Source: Isosphaeraceae bacterium
GTDB lineage: Bacteria; Planctomycetota; Planctomycetia; Isosphaerales; Isosphaeraceae
NCBI GenBank assembly: GCA_026004735.1
Contig: BPJS01000001.1
Coordinates: 4,048,859-4,112,858, forward strand
Length of the DNA stretch: 64,000 nucleotides
Direction: 5' to 3'
The notes beneath the pieces are model-generated. The model saw only the letters and a list, made by a program, of their open reading frames with translations. It had not been told where the DNA came from and did not search any database. Below are positions 63,742 to 64,000 of the stretch, piece after piece (within the stretch, counting starts at the first letter, position 1; each line of letters begins with the position of its first letter). Both the position numbers and the translations under genes were made by a program.

Positions 63742-64000
63742 ATGCGTGCCGTGAGCCTTCGGATGGCAGCGTGGGCGTTGGGGATGGGGCTGGGGGCTGA
63801 GGCCTCGGCGCAGGACGGGGAGTTGTCCCGGGTGTACCGAGCGCCGGGGTTTTATGGGACGGTCTGGGGGAACGCCAGTTATGGGCAGGCGCGGGCGGAG
63901 TCGGACTATGCGTCGCCGTTTGGGGTGAATTATGGGCTGGGGATCGGCCCCTACCGGGTCTTGCCGGGTCCGTATGGCCGGGGGCTTTGGTCGGAGGCGT
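63742..64000 (+). CDS. Secreted Gly/Tyr-rich hypothetical protein, cut by window end
   Basis: An open frame from ATG at 63742 to the window end (86 residues visible): signal peptide (AAWALGMGLGAEASAQ) and a region of aromatic/glycine sequence (APGFYGTVWGNASYG, then FGVNYGLGIGPYRVLPG). A GGGA precedes the ATG. It lies 86 bases after the previous secreted gene and shares its composition; no known domain is recognised. Confidence 0.7.
   Translation, partial: MRAVSLRMAAWALGMGLGAEASAQDGELSRVYRAPGFYGTVWGNASYGQARAESDYASPFGVNYGLGIGPYRVLPGPYGRGLWSEA

Overview
The window is high-G+C DNA that looks like a planctomycete chromosome, most like the Isosphaera/Gemmata side of the phylum. This is inferred from content, not from a search. 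The pointers are many long TPR proteins, a Bat (VWA/TPR) operon, a cytochrome b fused to cytochrome c, LptE- and BamD-type outer-membrane lipoproteins, an NRAMP-Usp fusion, a secreted protein whose N-terminus carries an LE.R.LL-type motif, and Met-Gly repeat tails. I see no rRNA, tRNA, CRISPR array or insertion sequence. The genes are mostly chromosomal housekeeping and envelope genes with some lineage-specific secreted proteins.

Layout. 0-6.2 kb: the end of a DEAD-box helicase (+) converges on a minus-strand cluster purE-purK-batA-batBC-batD. 6.2-7.9 kb: a lower-G+C patch with one orphan secreted protein that has its own sigma70-like promoter. 7.9-10.8 kb: a TPR-thioredoxin protein coupled to queE. 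11-19 kb: tatD (-) diverges from nusA, infB, ylxP and rbfA (+), followed by an odd endonuclease III relative. 19-27 kb: a FAS1 protein with a strong terminator, a large TPR protein, yebC, chrA, a polytopic membrane protein (-) and a cupredoxin. 27-33.5 kb (minus): a C26-type amidotransferase without its catalytic cysteine, then a coupled nrnA-Rieske-cytochrome b/c operon and a sugar-nucleotide epimerase. 33.7-39.8 kb: mostly plus-strand secreted/TPR proteins, two of them adjoining at a nine-A run, plus an AAA+/Fis regulator that lacks the sigma54-contact loop.

39.8-62.7 kb is an unbroken minus-strand run of 18 genes. Read in the direction of transcription it is mntH-usp, M28-PDZ peptidase (frameshifted), an ABC triad (lipoprotein, ATPase, permease), carA, purA, uppS, cdsA, phoH, pgpH, ybeY, corC, recO, bamD-like, lptE, folP, proA. 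It mixes nucleotide and folate synthesis, phospholipid and undecaprenyl synthesis, RNA maturation and outer-membrane assembly. The right edge (62.9-64 kb) holds two small secreted Gly/Tyr/Pro-rich proteins (+), the second cut by the window.

The most interesting signals are: a possible slippage fusion at A9 (37013-37021); a promoter that runs straight into a perfect intrinsic terminator ahead of the 756-residue TPR gene; three proteins that keep their fold but have lost catalytic residues (C26 amidotransferase, ABC ATPase, HhH-GPD protein); and a tandem 13-bp repeat at the mntH promoter region. Third-codon-position bias follows the DNA strand: plus-strand genes favour G-ending codons and minus-strand genes C-ending codons, so the plus strand stays G-rich across both.
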